In this document: one piece after another, positions 38,324 to 48,186 of the stretch
Numbering within the stretch: the first letter of the stretch is position 1
Layout: every line of letters starts with the position of its first letter
Assembly: GCF_003545815.1 (NCBI RefSeq)
Contig: NZ_PDUW01000005.1
Span: 248,001 to 312,000 of the forward strand
DNA: 64,000 bases
From: Pusillimonas caeni
GTDB lineage: Bacteria > Pseudomonadota > Gammaproteobacteria > Burkholderiales > Burkholderiaceae_B
Direction: 5' to 3'
Program-made: the position numbers and the translations under genes
Notes under the pieces: model-generated
The model's input: only the letters and a program-made list of their open reading frames with translations
What the model was told of the DNA's origin: nothing
Database searches by the model: none

Positions 38324-38991
38324 TCGCCCTCCTTTGCGGCATCGCCCAGTTCAATCATCGCGTCGGAAGAAGTCAGCACCCGCCCGAACGCCTCCGCCAT
38401 CAGGTCCAGCTCCATGCTGCACCATTGCTCGGCCGTGGCGCCGGCGTGATCGTAGGAACTGACCCCATCGGCAATGACCGCAATATCGTAATGGCGGTGG
38501 TAGGCCGCCCGAACCGTGCTGTCGACACACCAGTTCAGCACCGTGCCCGTAAACATCAGTTGCGACACCTTCAGCGCATCGAGCACCTCGGCCAGACTCG
38601 ACTCGGCAAAGCAGTCGTATCCGGGCTTGTCGATGACGTGCTCGCCCGGTGCGGGAGCCAATTCCGGCGTCACTTGCACCGCATGCGCATTACCTAGGAA
38701 CTCGAAGTCGGGAGACTCGATGTCCATGCCGCGCTGTCTTGCAATGCGCCAATAGAAACGATGGGTTCCCTCTTCGCCGGAAATGCAGAAACGTGTGTAC
38801 ACGACGGGTATGCCATGGTCTCTGCAATATTGAATGAGTCTTTTGACAGTCGGAACCTGCCGGCGCGCCATCGGCACTTCCAGAACCGCCCCCTCTTCTA
38901 TGAAGCCGTTCTGCATATCGATGACGAGCAGGGCGCTCTTTGAGGGGTCCAGGCGAAAAACCGGGTCCCAGTCCCAATATCGTTTGGTCAT
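38320..38991 (-). CDS. Isochorismatase-fold cysteine hydrolase (amidohydrolase)
   Basis: A 223-residue hydrolase with the Asp-Lys-Cys triad of the isochorismatase-like family: D25 (LLVIDMQNGF), K122 (VIDKPGYDCF) and C155 (VLNWCVDSTVRAAYHR). Members cleave amides such as nicotinamide, maleamate, ureidoacrylate or biuret. The ATG at 38991 follows GGAGGAAGCA exactly, so upstream in-frame starts are not used. Beside a NicC-like gene a maleamate-type amidase (NicF role) is a fair guess, but sequence alone does not decide it. Confidence 0.85.
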   Translation of the reverse strand: MTKRYWDWDPVFRLDPSKSALLVIDMQNGFIEEGAVLEVPMARRQVPTVKRLIQYCRDHGIPVVYTRFCISGEEGTHRFYWRIARQRGMDIESPDFEFLGNAHAVQVTPELAPAPGEHVIDKPGYDCFAESSLAEVLDALKVSQLMFTGTVLNWCVDSTVRAAYHRHYDIAVIADGVSSYDHAGATAEQWCSMELDLMAEAFGRVLTSSDAMIELGDAAKEGE

Positions 38992-39125
38992 TGCTTCCTC
39001 CACGATCTCCATGCCTTGACAGGCAAAGCGGGAAATCGAATCCATTCAAGCCATAAAACAAAAACATCACGACGGCCGGCTTGCCGTCGTGATGCCAAAG
39101 AATAAATCAATGCGTACTGTGGGCG

Positions 39126-40310
<1,185 letters not shown>

Positions 40311-40385
40311 CTATAAATAATGACTCGTTCGGTGGACGCCGGGCTGGCTCGCGGGGTTCGGCGGCACAACTGGCGTAAAATTAAA

Positions 40386-40393
40386 GTGTATAC
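40386..40393. promoter_or_regulatory. GTGTATAC element near the nicC-like transcript start
   Basis: A GTATAC palindrome inside GTGTATAC lies just downstream of the -10 of the nicC-like gene. Such short dyads are common as GntR-type or MarR-type operators. No regulator gene is adjacent. Confidence 0.3.
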
Positions 40394-40398
40394 GTCAT

Positions 40399-40426
40399 AT
40401 TATAAACACAGATCCTTATGCCGCAA
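40399..40426 (-). promoter_or_regulatory. Probable promoter of the nicC-like operon
   Basis: On the reverse strand TTGCGG (40426-40421) and a perfect TATAAT (40404-40399) are separated by 16 bp, about 98 bp upstream of the nicC-like ATG. Confidence 0.55.
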
Positions 40427-40926
40427 GGACTGTTTAACCACGGTAACAATTTAGACGACTGCCGCGAAAAGCCTGCTTGGAACTCTGACAAAAACATAGC
40501 CGAAAACTCTCCCGAATACTAGAAGGAAAGTTTTTATCTATTAAATTACAGTGGCTTATATACAGCACATAGAAAGCAGCAAGAGTCCTACCGAGCCCTC
40601 TCGACACGTAGCGCAAGGACTTAGACCTACCCAAAACCAGTCGGAGATTATTCGAACGAAGCCTTAAGAAGCTGCAATTTTATAGCGTGTACATTATTTA
40701 ATGCCAGAAATACGAGGTCGCGTTACATATTCGGATGGAGACCGGCACGAGACATGCAGCCGCTCCAGCCCATATTTAGAAGGAGGCATACACGCAGGCG
40801 ATTGAAACCACGACGCCAGTGCAGTGCCGAGCGGAGGCATCCCGCATCGAAAAGCAGGATCTATCCCACATTAAAAATGAGTGTTCAGCGCAGGCCAAAA
40901 AATTCGTGTATCATCTCGCTTTTACT
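40427..40926. other. AT-rich intergenic region before tRNA-Phe
   Basis: About 500 bp with no convincing gene. Base composition is much more AT-rich than the flanking genes. A 10-bp word (CGCAAGGACT) occurs at about 40422 and again at about 40612. The short open frames show no family features. The tRNA promoter must lie near the right end. Confidence 0.4.
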
Positions 40927-41002
40927 GGCCTGGTAGCTCAGTTGGTAGAGCAGCGGATTGAAAATCCGCGTGTCGGTGGTTCGATTCCGCCCCAGGCCAC
41001 CA
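40927..41002 (+). tRNA. tRNA-Phe (GAA)
   Basis: A 76-nt cloverleaf with acceptor stem GGCCTGG/CCAGGCC, D-arm GCTCAGTTGGTAGAGC, anticodon stem-loop GCGGA-TTGAAAA-TCCGC with anticodon GAA, T-arm GGTTCGATTCC and an encoded CCA. An integrase gene starts 178 bp downstream, so its 3' end is the likely integration site. Confidence 0.97.
40980..41002. other. Probable attachment site (attL) at the tRNA-Phe 3' end
   Basis: P4-type integrases usually recombine in the T-arm and 3' end of a tRNA gene, and this one lies directly downstream of tRNA-Phe. No second copy of the tRNA 3' end was found in the window, so the other junction would be beyond 64 kb. The exact core is not defined. Confidence 0.45.
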
Positions 41003-41180
41003 TCCCCTCTTCCCTCCCTGTCTCACCAAGTCCCATTTTCACTGCAAAAACAAGGGCTTGCGTCAGAAATCCATCCCAAGCTGTCTCATCGGATTCCACT
41101 GAATGCCGGGCTTTTTGTTCCCTGTTGCGTTCCCTTAACCTATTCCCAATTTCCACAGGGAACAAATCGGGAGCTCAGCG

Positions 41181-42530
41181 ATGAAACTCACAGCCAAGAC
41201 CATAGAGCTTGCTCAACCTGCAAACAAAGAGTATCTGCTGTCAGACGGTGAGAAGTTGTACCTTCGCGTTCATCCAAGCGGTGGAAAAAGTTGGCAATTT
41301 AACTATACAAGCATCGAAGGCAAGCGGGTCAAACTAACACTCGGAGCCTATCCAGAGATATCCCTTGCCAGCGCCCGCGAGCTCGCAGCAGAACAGCGGC
41401 GACACCTCGCAATGGGTAAAGATCCTCGCGTCCGAAAACTGGAAGAACAGCAGGAAGCCCGACGCCACGCACTGGCCACCTTCGAGAAGGTCGCACGAGA
41501 ATGGCACGCTCATGCAAAGAAAGTTCATGAATGGAGCGAGGACTACAGCCAGAAAATCCTGCGGCAACTGGAGCTGCATGCTTTCCCGCGGCTCGGCCGC
41601 CACCCCATCGGCTCACTGAACCGGCTGGATGTCCTGCAATGCCTGGAGGCCGTTTCTCTTGCCGGCACCCGGGAAACCGCCATCCGGCTGCGGGAAAGCC
41701 TCCAACGCGTCTTTGCCCGAGCGGTCACTGTGGGGCTGCTGGAGCCCGGCGAAAACTATATGGCGAAAGGCGTGGCCGATTTCAAGCTGCGCAGCCCGAT
41801 AGTGAAGCACTACGCTACCATCCTGGAGCCCACCAAGATTGGTCAACTGATGCGCGACATCCGAGGATACACAGGGCACTACATCGTCTGCTGCGCGTTG
41901 CGGATCATGCCCTATGTGTTTCAGCGCCCAGGACAGATACGCATGATGGAATGGGAGCAGCTCGATCTTGACGCCGGCATTTGGATTTGCCCGCCCCGCA
42001 TGATGAAGATGCGGGAAGCCCACAAGAACAGTGGGCAAGCCGCGTCACACGTCGTTCCCCTGCCCGCGCAAGTCGTCGACATCCTTCGACAGCTCCACAC
42101 AGTCACCGGGCCGACCGGTCCCGTGTTCAAAAGCGTATCACGTCGGCAAGGCAAAAACGGCTACTCACGCTACATCTCGAACAACACCATGAACAGCGCC
42201 TTGCGCGCCTTGGGCTATGACACTCAGACGGACATTACCGGCCACGGCTTCAGAGCAATGGCGCGAACGCTCATCCGGGAAAGGTTGGGATGGGATAGGG
42301 AAATGATTGAAAAGCATTTGGCCCACGTCTCGGACGAAGAACTGGGGGAAGCCTACGACAGAACCCGCTTCATCGAACAGCGTCATGAAATGGCGCAGGC
42401 ATGGGCTGATTATCTAGATCAACTGGCAGAAAGAGAGACCTTCGTCGCGCAAAGTCGAGCACCTTCACTCTCCCACTCCACGCCAGGCGCCAAGAAGGGG
42501 CTTTCCGCATCATCGCACACGCTTCAGTAG
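41181..42530 (+). CDS. int: P4-type tyrosine integrase
   Basis: A 449-residue site-specific recombinase with an N-terminal DUF4102-type arm-binding domain (LSDGEKLYLRVHPSGGKSWQF, LTLGAYPEISLASAR), a SAM-like core-binding domain and the catalytic domain. Catalytic residues visible are Arg in QRPGQIRMMEW, HGFRAMART (His-x2-Arg), His in KHLAH and the nucleophile Tyr in EAYDRTRF. It should integrate and excise the element at tRNA-Phe. It is convergent with, and overlaps by 7 bp, the AlpA-like gene. Confidence 0.95.
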   Translation: MKLTAKTIELAQPANKEYLLSDGEKLYLRVHPSGGKSWQFNYTSIEGKRVKLTLGAYPEISLASARELAAEQRRHLAMGKDPRVRKLEEQQEARRHALATFEKVAREWHAHAKKVHEWSEDYSQKILRQLELHAFPRLGRHPIGSLNRLDVLQCLEAVSLAGTRETAIRLRESLQRVFARAVTVGLLEPGENYMAKGVADFKLRSPIVKHYATILEPTKIGQLMRDIRGYTGHYIVCCALRIMPYVFQRPGQIRMMEWEQLDLDAGIWICPPRMMKMREAHKNSGQAASHVVPLPAQVVDILRQLHTVTGPTGPVFKSVSRRQGKNGYSRYISNNTMNSALRALGYDTQTDITGHGFRAMARTLIRERLGWDREMIEKHLAHVSDEELGEAYDRTRFIEQRHEMAQAWADYLDQLAERETFVAQSRAPSLSHSTPGAKKGLSASSHTLQ

Positions 42531-42820
42531 CGCACTTTTCGTACTTTGGCTCCCTGGGAGCTGGTGATCGTCGCGCAGGACTCCATCAGTTTAAAACCTG
42601 TCGGGTTCTGCGCCCACTCCTCCAGATCAGTGCGGCGCCAGCCTTTTGCCGCTCCTCCTAGAGAAACAGGCGCGGGAAAGCTACCATCAGCGATGCGTCG
42701 ATATAGAGTGGATCGGCTGAGCGCCGTCATCCTAAGTACATCTCGCATGCGATAGAACATGGGAATTGTGCTGTCGGTTTCACGGTTAGATTGCGCCGAA
42801 GGATGTCCAGTATGGAGCAT
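42524..42820 (-). CDS. AlpA-family excisionase/regulator
   Basis: A 98-residue protein with an AlpA-type helix-turn-helix (RMRDVLRMTALSRSTLYRRI) followed by FPAPVSLGGAAKGWRRTDLEEW. AlpA relatives act as excisionases or activators of P4-type integrase genes. The ATG at 42820 follows TTAGGAGAGTCAA. Its 3' end overlaps the integrase 3' end on the opposite strand, which fits a joint role in excision. Confidence 0.85.
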   Translation of the reverse strand: MLHTGHPSAQSNRETDSTIPMFYRMRDVLRMTALSRSTLYRRIADGSFPAPVSLGGAAKGWRRTDLEEWAQNPTGFKLMESCATITSSQGAKVRKVRY

Positions 42821-42922
42821 TTGACTCTCCTAATGTGTCGTTCGGTGCCAGATTGCCCCAGGAAGGTCTGTGCGTACACTTGCTGCGGCGTACTCGGGCG
42901 CAGTAGGCGCGACCATACGTGC

Positions 42923-43168
42923 CTAAGCGGGTTTTGATGCGCGGTTACTACTCCCGCCACTTCTTCTAAATCCTCGATCCCCTGCCATGAATGCCTCCAG
43001 CATGTGCGGAATCAACGTCACGGCATCCACAGTCTCCCCGTAAGTCTGCGCATGCAACGCTGCATAGCGGTCAAGATCGGCTTTCAGGCTGGCCGGGCAT
43101 GTAAAGGTCAGTTTGACGGTTGTGGTTGTAGGAAGCGGCCCAAGCCGCAGCTTTTTTACAGTGGTCAT
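42923..43168 (-). CDS. DUF2274-type protein at the end of the trb operon
   Basis: An 81-residue basic protein with a VKLTFTCPASLKADLDRYA segment typical of the DUF2274 family, which commonly follows trbI in Tn4371-like elements. The central part looks ribbon-helix-helix-like, so DNA binding is plausible. Its ATG overlaps the trbI stop (ATGA). Confidence 0.75.
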   Translation of the reverse strand: MTTVKKLRLGPLPTTTTVKLTFTCPASLKADLDRYAALHAQTYGETVDAVTLIPHMLEAFMAGDRGFRRSGGSSNRASKPA

Positions 43169-44472
43169 TGTGACGCTCCCTTGCTGAAAAACAATGGCTG
43201 GTACGGCCTGAGTACCAAATCCTTGTTAACAATGATCCGCACCGGCAAACCGAGGCGGCTGGTCAAGGTGGGCTGGATATTCATGTTGCGCCGGGTCATT
43301 TCCTGGCCGACTTGATTGATGCTGTCCTGGGCGCTGTCGCGCCCGGCGATGATGATGCGGTCGCCATCCTGCCGATTCTCCGGGGCGGCCAGCTCGGCGC
43401 CGACACCCAAGAGCGTCGTCAATACGGCGCCGCCGACGATGCGATCCCAATGCCAGTCCACGCCATCCTCCAGGCCCGCATAGCCCGCCGGGTCGCTGCC
43501 CACCAGATTGTCCAGCGTCAGTGAGGACGTATCCGGCAGGATAATGCGGTTCCACACCACCTGCACCCTGCTTTGCCCGTAGCTCACCTGGCTGTTGTAG
43601 CGGCCCAGGATGCGTGAGCCTTGCGGAATCAACAGGTGCCTGCCGGTCGCGGAGTCATATACAGGTTCGGTGACGGTGCCGATCACATCACCCGGCAAAT
43701 CGGACTTGATGCCTGTCACCAAGGCGGCGGCGATGACCGTTCCGGCCATCACCTGATAAGGCGAAGCCGGCATTTGCAAATCCCCGGAATTACGAGTTTC
43801 TGTAGAACCGGATTGCAGGAAGGCTTCTTTCTGATCTTGCCGGTTCTGCACGGCAGTGGGGTCGGTGGATTGTGCCGCTGTCGAGGTCGGCCCGGCGGCC
43901 AGCGGGTCAAAGGCGGCCAAGGTGCTGTCCATTCCGGGCGCGCCAAGTCTCGCTTGCGCAGCCGTCGCTGTGGGTGGGCCGGACTGGCCCTGGCCGGTGC
44001 GGAAGAACACCGATGAGGCGGCGGCCGCGTCGGCCTCCTTGCGCAAGGCTTCGCGCTCGGCGGCTTCGGCGTCAATGCCAGGCGGCACGTAGGTGGCGAC
44101 CGTCGGCTGCTGCGTGTTCACGATGGCCGGCCCCAGATCGCCCGGCAACGGCGGCCCGAGTTCGGGCACGTCGACCGGCACATCCGGGGCGGGTAGCATG
44201 GAATAGTCCGCAGGCAACGCATCGAGTCCTTCCGACTTCGATACCCGGTCTACGTTGTAAAGCTCGGTCTGTTCGCCCGCGCCGCGCCGCTGCGGTTGCA
44301 ATGACCAGATCGTAGCACCCAGCACCGCGACGGCCAGGCCGCCGGTGAGCATGGCCAGCGAGCGCCGGTTCAGCCGCGTGACCGGGCGCGGCTGGGCACG
44401 CAGCGCGACGGTTTCGGGCGCGACCTTGGCCGCCTGTGGAGCAACGTCATCGGGCGTGTGTTCTTCGCTCAT
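43165..44472 (-). CDS. trbI: Conjugal transfer protein TrbI (VirB10-like)
   Basis: A 435-residue mating-channel protein spanning the inner membrane into the outer-membrane complex. A short cytosolic N-terminus is followed by one membrane helix (about 38-58), a proline-rich periplasmic stretch and the VirB10 C-terminal domain (LLIPQGSRILGRYNSQV, VVWNRIILPD). It follows trbG with a 2-bp gap. Confidence 0.95.
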   Translation of the reverse strand: MSEEHTPDDVAPQAAKVAPETVALRAQPRPVTRLNRRSLAMLTGGLAVAVLGATIWSLQPQRRGAGEQTELYNVDRVSKSEGLDALPADYSMLPAPDVPVDVPELGPPLPGDLGPAIVNTQQPTVATYVPPGIDAEAAEREALRKEADAAAASSVFFRTGQGQSGPPTATAAQARLGAPGMDSTLAAFDPLAAGPTSTAAQSTDPTAVQNRQDQKEAFLQSGSTETRNSGDLQMPASPYQVMAGTVIAAALVTGIKSDLPGDVIGTVTEPVYDSATGRHLLIPQGSRILGRYNSQVSYGQSRVQVVWNRIILPDTSSLTLDNLVGSDPAGYAGLEDGVDWHWDRIVGGAVLTTLLGVGAELAAPENRQDGDRIIIAGRDSAQDSINQVGQEMTRRNMNIQPTLTSRLGLPVRIIVNKDLVLRPYQPLFFSKGASQ

Positions 44473-44474
44473 GC

Positions 44475-45467
44475 TCAGTTCCTCCGCGCCACGCCGTCGG
44501 TGCGCTCGATACGCACCATGTCGCCCTTATCGCCGCCCAGACGCAGTTCAGCCGCGCCGAACAGCCGATCCACGATGTAGTACGGCGAACGGAAGCGGTA
44601 GTTCACCAACTGGCCATCGCCTTGCGCGCCAATAACGAATAGCGGCGGCAATTCGCCTTGGGCGATCCCGGACGGGAACTGGATATAGACCTTCTCGCCA
44701 TCATCGAAGGCGCGCAGCGGCTTCCAGGGCGGATTGCTGCCGCTGAGCGCGTACCGGAAGCGAAGATTCTCCAAGGCCAGCCCCGCATCCACGGGCGCGG
44801 CGGCTTGCGCTGCTTGGTTCTGGCGCTGCAAGGCCAACATGCGGTCTTTGGGGTACTCCCAGGACACCGACGCCATCCATGTCTTCTCAGTGGAAGTCAG
44901 CTCCAACAGGTAGGTACGGCGGTTGGTGGTGATTACCAAATTCGTCTTCAGCCCGGAACGAATCGGTTTGATAAGCACGTTGATGCGCAAATCCGCGCCG
45001 CTGCCGCTGGAGGTATCCCCCACAATCCAGCGCACCGTGTCGCCTGCGGCGACAGTAACCAGCTCCTCGCCGGGTTGCAGCGCGATCACCGTCACGCGCC
45101 CGACTCCCGTATAGACCTGATAGAGCGCCCCGTCGCTGTAGGGCCAGACCTGAATCGCGTTGACATAGCCCTCGCGGGTGGGCGCGATGCGGGCTTCGGC
45201 GTTGGCGCGGGATACCCGCACGGTTTCATCTGCGGGTTCCGGCGTTGGTTTGCCGCCTTCCGTGCCCGGCAAGGGTTTCAGTTGCGCGGGCAGCGCCAGC
45301 GGTTCCGGTACGGCAATCACTTCGACGGGGCTGGGCGGCTCGGGCAGCAGTTCAGCCTGTATCGGCTCATCCAGCGAAATCGCCGGTGGCGGTTTGCCCT
45401 GAGTAGCGCAACCCGCCAGGACGATCAGGGTCAAAGGCAAGATGTAAAAACGGATGGACGGTGTCAT
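44475..45467 (-). CDS. trbG: Conjugal transfer protein TrbG (VirB9-like)
   Basis: A 330-residue outer-membrane core component. A lipoprotein signal with lipobox LAGC lies near residue 19, followed by a Pro-rich segment and the VirB9 domain. The C-terminal lobe includes RFRYALSG, DGEKVYIQFP and a last strand RLGGDKGDMVRIER. Its start overlaps the trbF stop (ATGA). Confidence 0.95.
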   Translation of the reverse strand: MTPSIRFYILPLTLIVLAGCATQGKPPPAISLDEPIQAELLPEPPSPVEVIAVPEPLALPAQLKPLPGTEGGKPTPEPADETVRVSRANAEARIAPTREGYVNAIQVWPYSDGALYQVYTGVGRVTVIALQPGEELVTVAAGDTVRWIVGDTSSGSGADLRINVLIKPIRSGLKTNLVITTNRRTYLLELTSTEKTWMASVSWEYPKDRMLALQRQNQAAQAAAPVDAGLALENLRFRYALSGSNPPWKPLRAFDDGEKVYIQFPSGIAQGELPPLFVIGAQGDGQLVNYRFRSPYYIVDRLFGAAELRLGGDKGDMVRIERTDGVARRN

Positions 45468-46168
45468 CGCTGGACTCCTTCGGACGAATCAAGTTCACGG
45501 CTCCACGACAGACCATTGACGTAAAGCCCCAGAGGGTTTTTGCGCAGACGCGTTTCGGTGCGTGGCGGCTGATGCACGATGGACACCACCGCCGTCCAGC
45601 GTTCCAGACCGGCAGAGGCGCCATTGACGTAGCGGCGTTCCGTCCAGCGCACGTTGAAGGACGTATCGCTCGCGCGCACGACACTGGTGATCTGCACCGT
45701 CACCGACTCTTTGCCGATGCGAGTGAAGGGATCGTTCACCCTGGCGTAGTCATTGAGCACGGCCGCACCCTTGTCCGTGGTGTAGTCGTAGGCATCCAGC
45801 CAGTTTTGGCGCACCACAATGGGGTCGATGGATAAGGCGCGCACCAGGCCAATGAAACGGGCGATGTGGTGGGCGATCTGCGCATCGTTGGGCCGGTATG
45901 GCGTGGCGGCTTCGCCCACCGCCCGTACCTGGCCGGCGTTATCCACCTCCACGACATAGGGCGTGACAATGGATTGCGCCGAGCGCCAAACCAGACCACC
46001 GGCCATGAGCAGCGCCAGCAGCAAGCAACCGAAGGCCATCAGCCGCCAGTTTCTGGCCTGTACGCGGGCCGAGCCGATACGATCGTCCCAGACCTGGGCG
46101 GCGGATTGGTAAGGGGTCGCCGGTTGCGGCGATTCGGCATAACGCACCAGCGGTCGTTTGAAACGCAT
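45464..46168 (-). CDS. trbF: Conjugal transfer protein TrbF (VirB8-like)
   Basis: A 234-residue bitopic inner-membrane protein with one N-terminal helix (about 42-62) and a periplasmic VirB8-type domain (ARFIGLVRALSIDPIV, NVRWTERRYVNG). It assembles the mating channel. It lies 12 bp after trbL and overlaps trbG. Confidence 0.93.
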   Translation of the reverse strand: MRFKRPLVRYAESPQPATPYQSAAQVWDDRIGSARVQARNWRLMAFGCLLLALLMAGGLVWRSAQSIVTPYVVEVDNAGQVRAVGEAATPYRPNDAQIAHHIARFIGLVRALSIDPIVVRQNWLDAYDYTTDKGAAVLNDYARVNDPFTRIGKESVTVQITSVVRASDTSFNVRWTERRYVNGASAGLERWTAVVSIVHQPPRTETRLRKNPLGLYVNGLSWSRELDSSEGVQR

Positions 46169-46180
46169 GTGTGTATCTCC

Positions 46181-47428
46181 TTATGAATCTGCATCACGCA
46201 GGCTCGGGCCTTGGCCCGCGCCGCCACCGTCGCCCCCGCGCAGCGTGTGGGCGGCGGTCGTGGCGGCTTGCGTCAGTTGTTGTCGGCGATGCAGGCGCTT
46301 GGCCCAGGCGGGTTGGGCGCTCGGGCCAGCCGCTGCGGTTTCGGTGGAAGTGCCTGGCCCGGAGCCAGAGGCCGAACCAGAACCAGCGGGCGTGCCCTTT
46401 AATCCGCCGCTGGCCGCCGAACCGGCCTGGAAGGCGGAACGGGTACCACCCACGGTCGAGCCTACGGAACGCGCCGCACCCGCAGCCATGCGGGCGGCGC
46501 CCGGCATCATGCGTGCGCCGGCGGCTACCGCACCGCCAACACCCGTGGCGGCCGCGCCAAGGGCGACGGCGGCTCCTGCGGCCCCCACGGCGGCTCCAGC
46601 CATGGAGCCGGCGCCCAACTGCGGCCCGCCGGATACCAGCCCGGTGGCAATGCCTGGCCCGAAGATCCCCAGTGCGAGCAAGGACAACGAGGCCAGCATA
46701 ATGACCAGCGCGTAATCGACAGACGGCTCATCGGGATGCACCTGGAACTCAGCAAACAAACCACTGCCAATCCCTACGATCACCGCTAGCACCAACACCT
46801 TAACGCCCGAGGACACGACATTTCCCAGCACCTTCTCAGCCAGAAAGGAGGTCTTATTCCACAGCGCAAACGGCACCAGTACGAATCCAGCCAGCGTTGT
46901 CAACTTGAACTCGATGAGCGTCACAAAAAGCTGGATGGCGAGCACGAAGAAGCTCAGCACCACCACCATCCAGGCGAGGAATAGCACGACGATGGGGTCG
47001 ATGTTGGTGAACACTTCCGGAAAGCCCGCCATATCGCCGATCTGCTCCAGAATCGGCGCACCGGCATCAATTCCGGTTTTGGCGAGCCGTCCCGGCTGCA
47101 AGAAGTTGCCCATGGTGAGCGACGAACCGGAGGCGACCAGGCCCAGCCCCGCGAAGGATCGGAACAGGATGCTCGCCAGCGTATTGAAATTGCCAATGAT
47201 GTAGGCAAACGCCCCGACGTAGAGCACCTTGCGAAGCAGCTTCGCGATCACATCGTCGCCCTGGCTGCTGGCGTGATTCATCGCCCAGAACAGACCAGCC
47301 AGCGTCATGTCGATGACGATGAGCGTGGCGGTGAGGAACGCCACCTCGCCTTGCAGCAGGCCAAAGCCTGAGTCGATGTACCGCGAGAAGGTATCCAGAA
47401 ACCGGTCAATGACCGCCACGTCGTTCAT
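46181..47428 (-). CDS. trbL: Conjugal transfer protein TrbL (VirB6-like)
   Basis: A 415-residue polytopic inner-membrane protein of the mating-pair apparatus with six or more hydrophobic segments in the first 240 residues. A long Gly/Ala-rich region (270-350) and a Ser/Gly/Pro-rich tail follow. The N-terminal MNDVAVIDRFLDTFSRYID matches TrbL proteins. Confidence 0.93.
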   Translation of the reverse strand: MNDVAVIDRFLDTFSRYIDSGFGLLQGEVAFLTATLIVIDMTLAGLFWAMNHASSQGDDVIAKLLRKVLYVGAFAYIIGNFNTLASILFRSFAGLGLVASGSSLTMGNFLQPGRLAKTGIDAGAPILEQIGDMAGFPEVFTNIDPIVVLFLAWMVVVLSFFVLAIQLFVTLIEFKLTTLAGFVLVPFALWNKTSFLAEKVLGNVVSSGVKVLVLAVIVGIGSGLFAEFQVHPDEPSVDYALVIMLASLSLLALGIFGPGIATGLVSGGPQLGAGSMAGAAVGAAGAAVALGAAATGVGGAVAAGARMMPGAARMAAGAARSVGSTVGGTRSAFQAGSAASGGLKGTPAGSGSASGSGPGTSTETAAAGPSAQPAWAKRLHRRQQLTQAATTAAHTLRGGDGGGAGQGPSLRDADS

Positions 47429-47445
47429 GGTGTAGACGCTCCCGG

Positions 47446-48186
47446 TCAGTTGCCGTAGAAATCCACAACCTGCGGCGTGTATGGCGTGCCGGTGCCCTGG
47501 AAGCGCCGCCGCACTTCGCGGGCGCGCTCGGTGGCCGCCGCCTGCTGCGCAAGTTCCAGGGACGCGGCGCGATCCTGGGTAATCTGAAGCTGCTGCGCTT
47601 GGATGGCCTGCTTGGCCTGCAAGGCCAGCAACTGGTTGGTCGCCTGCGTGGCCTGTAACGCCCCTTGCGCCGACTGGCTCTGGTTCACCAGATCCGCCAG
47701 CGCGCTTTCATCAGCGTGGAGGTTCTGCGAGGCTTGGGCCTGTACGCGCATGGCGGTGTGCAGGCCATCGAGCGTGTTCTTCCAGCGCTCGCGGGCATCC
47801 TGGGCCATGTGGTCGCCGCTCACGGTGGCCGCGTACTGCTCGGGATAGAGGCGCGCGAACTCACGATTCAGATTTTCGACCTCATAGGCCAGCCCTTGCG
47901 CCTGGGCGATTTGCTGTTCGGTCGCCGCCAGGGTCGAACGCAGGCGGCTGACGATATCGAAGTCTAGGCTGGTCAGGTTACGTGCCTGGTTCATCAGCAT
48001 CTGCGCTTCGTTCTGAAGCTGGTTGATCTGATTATTGATCTGTTGCAGCGTGCGAACGGCGGTCAGTGTGTTCTGCGTATAGTTGGAAGGATCGAAGACG
48101 GTACGCCAGCCCCAAGCGGGCGAGGCGGCCAGCAAGGACGCCGTGAACACGGCGGCGAGCGACAGGGAAGGTGAGTGGGTTCTCAT
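47446..48186 (-). CDS. trbJ: Conjugal transfer protein TrbJ (VirB5-like)
   Basis: A 246-residue periplasmic protein with an N-terminal signal peptide (LAAVFTASLLAASPAWG) and long helical stretches rich in Gln and Ala (LQQINNQINQLQNEAQ). It is a minor pilus or adhesion component. Its start overlaps the trbE stop (ATGA). Confidence 0.92.
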   Translation of the reverse strand: MRTHSPSLSLAAVFTASLLAASPAWGWRTVFDPSNYTQNTLTAVRTLQQINNQINQLQNEAQMLMNQARNLTSLDFDIVSRLRSTLAATEQQIAQAQGLAYEVENLNREFARLYPEQYAATVSGDHMAQDARERWKNTLDGLHTAMRVQAQASQNLHADESALADLVNQSQSAQGALQATQATNQLLALQAKQAIQAQQLQITQDRAASLELAQQAAATERAREVRRRFQGTGTPYTPQVVDFYGN

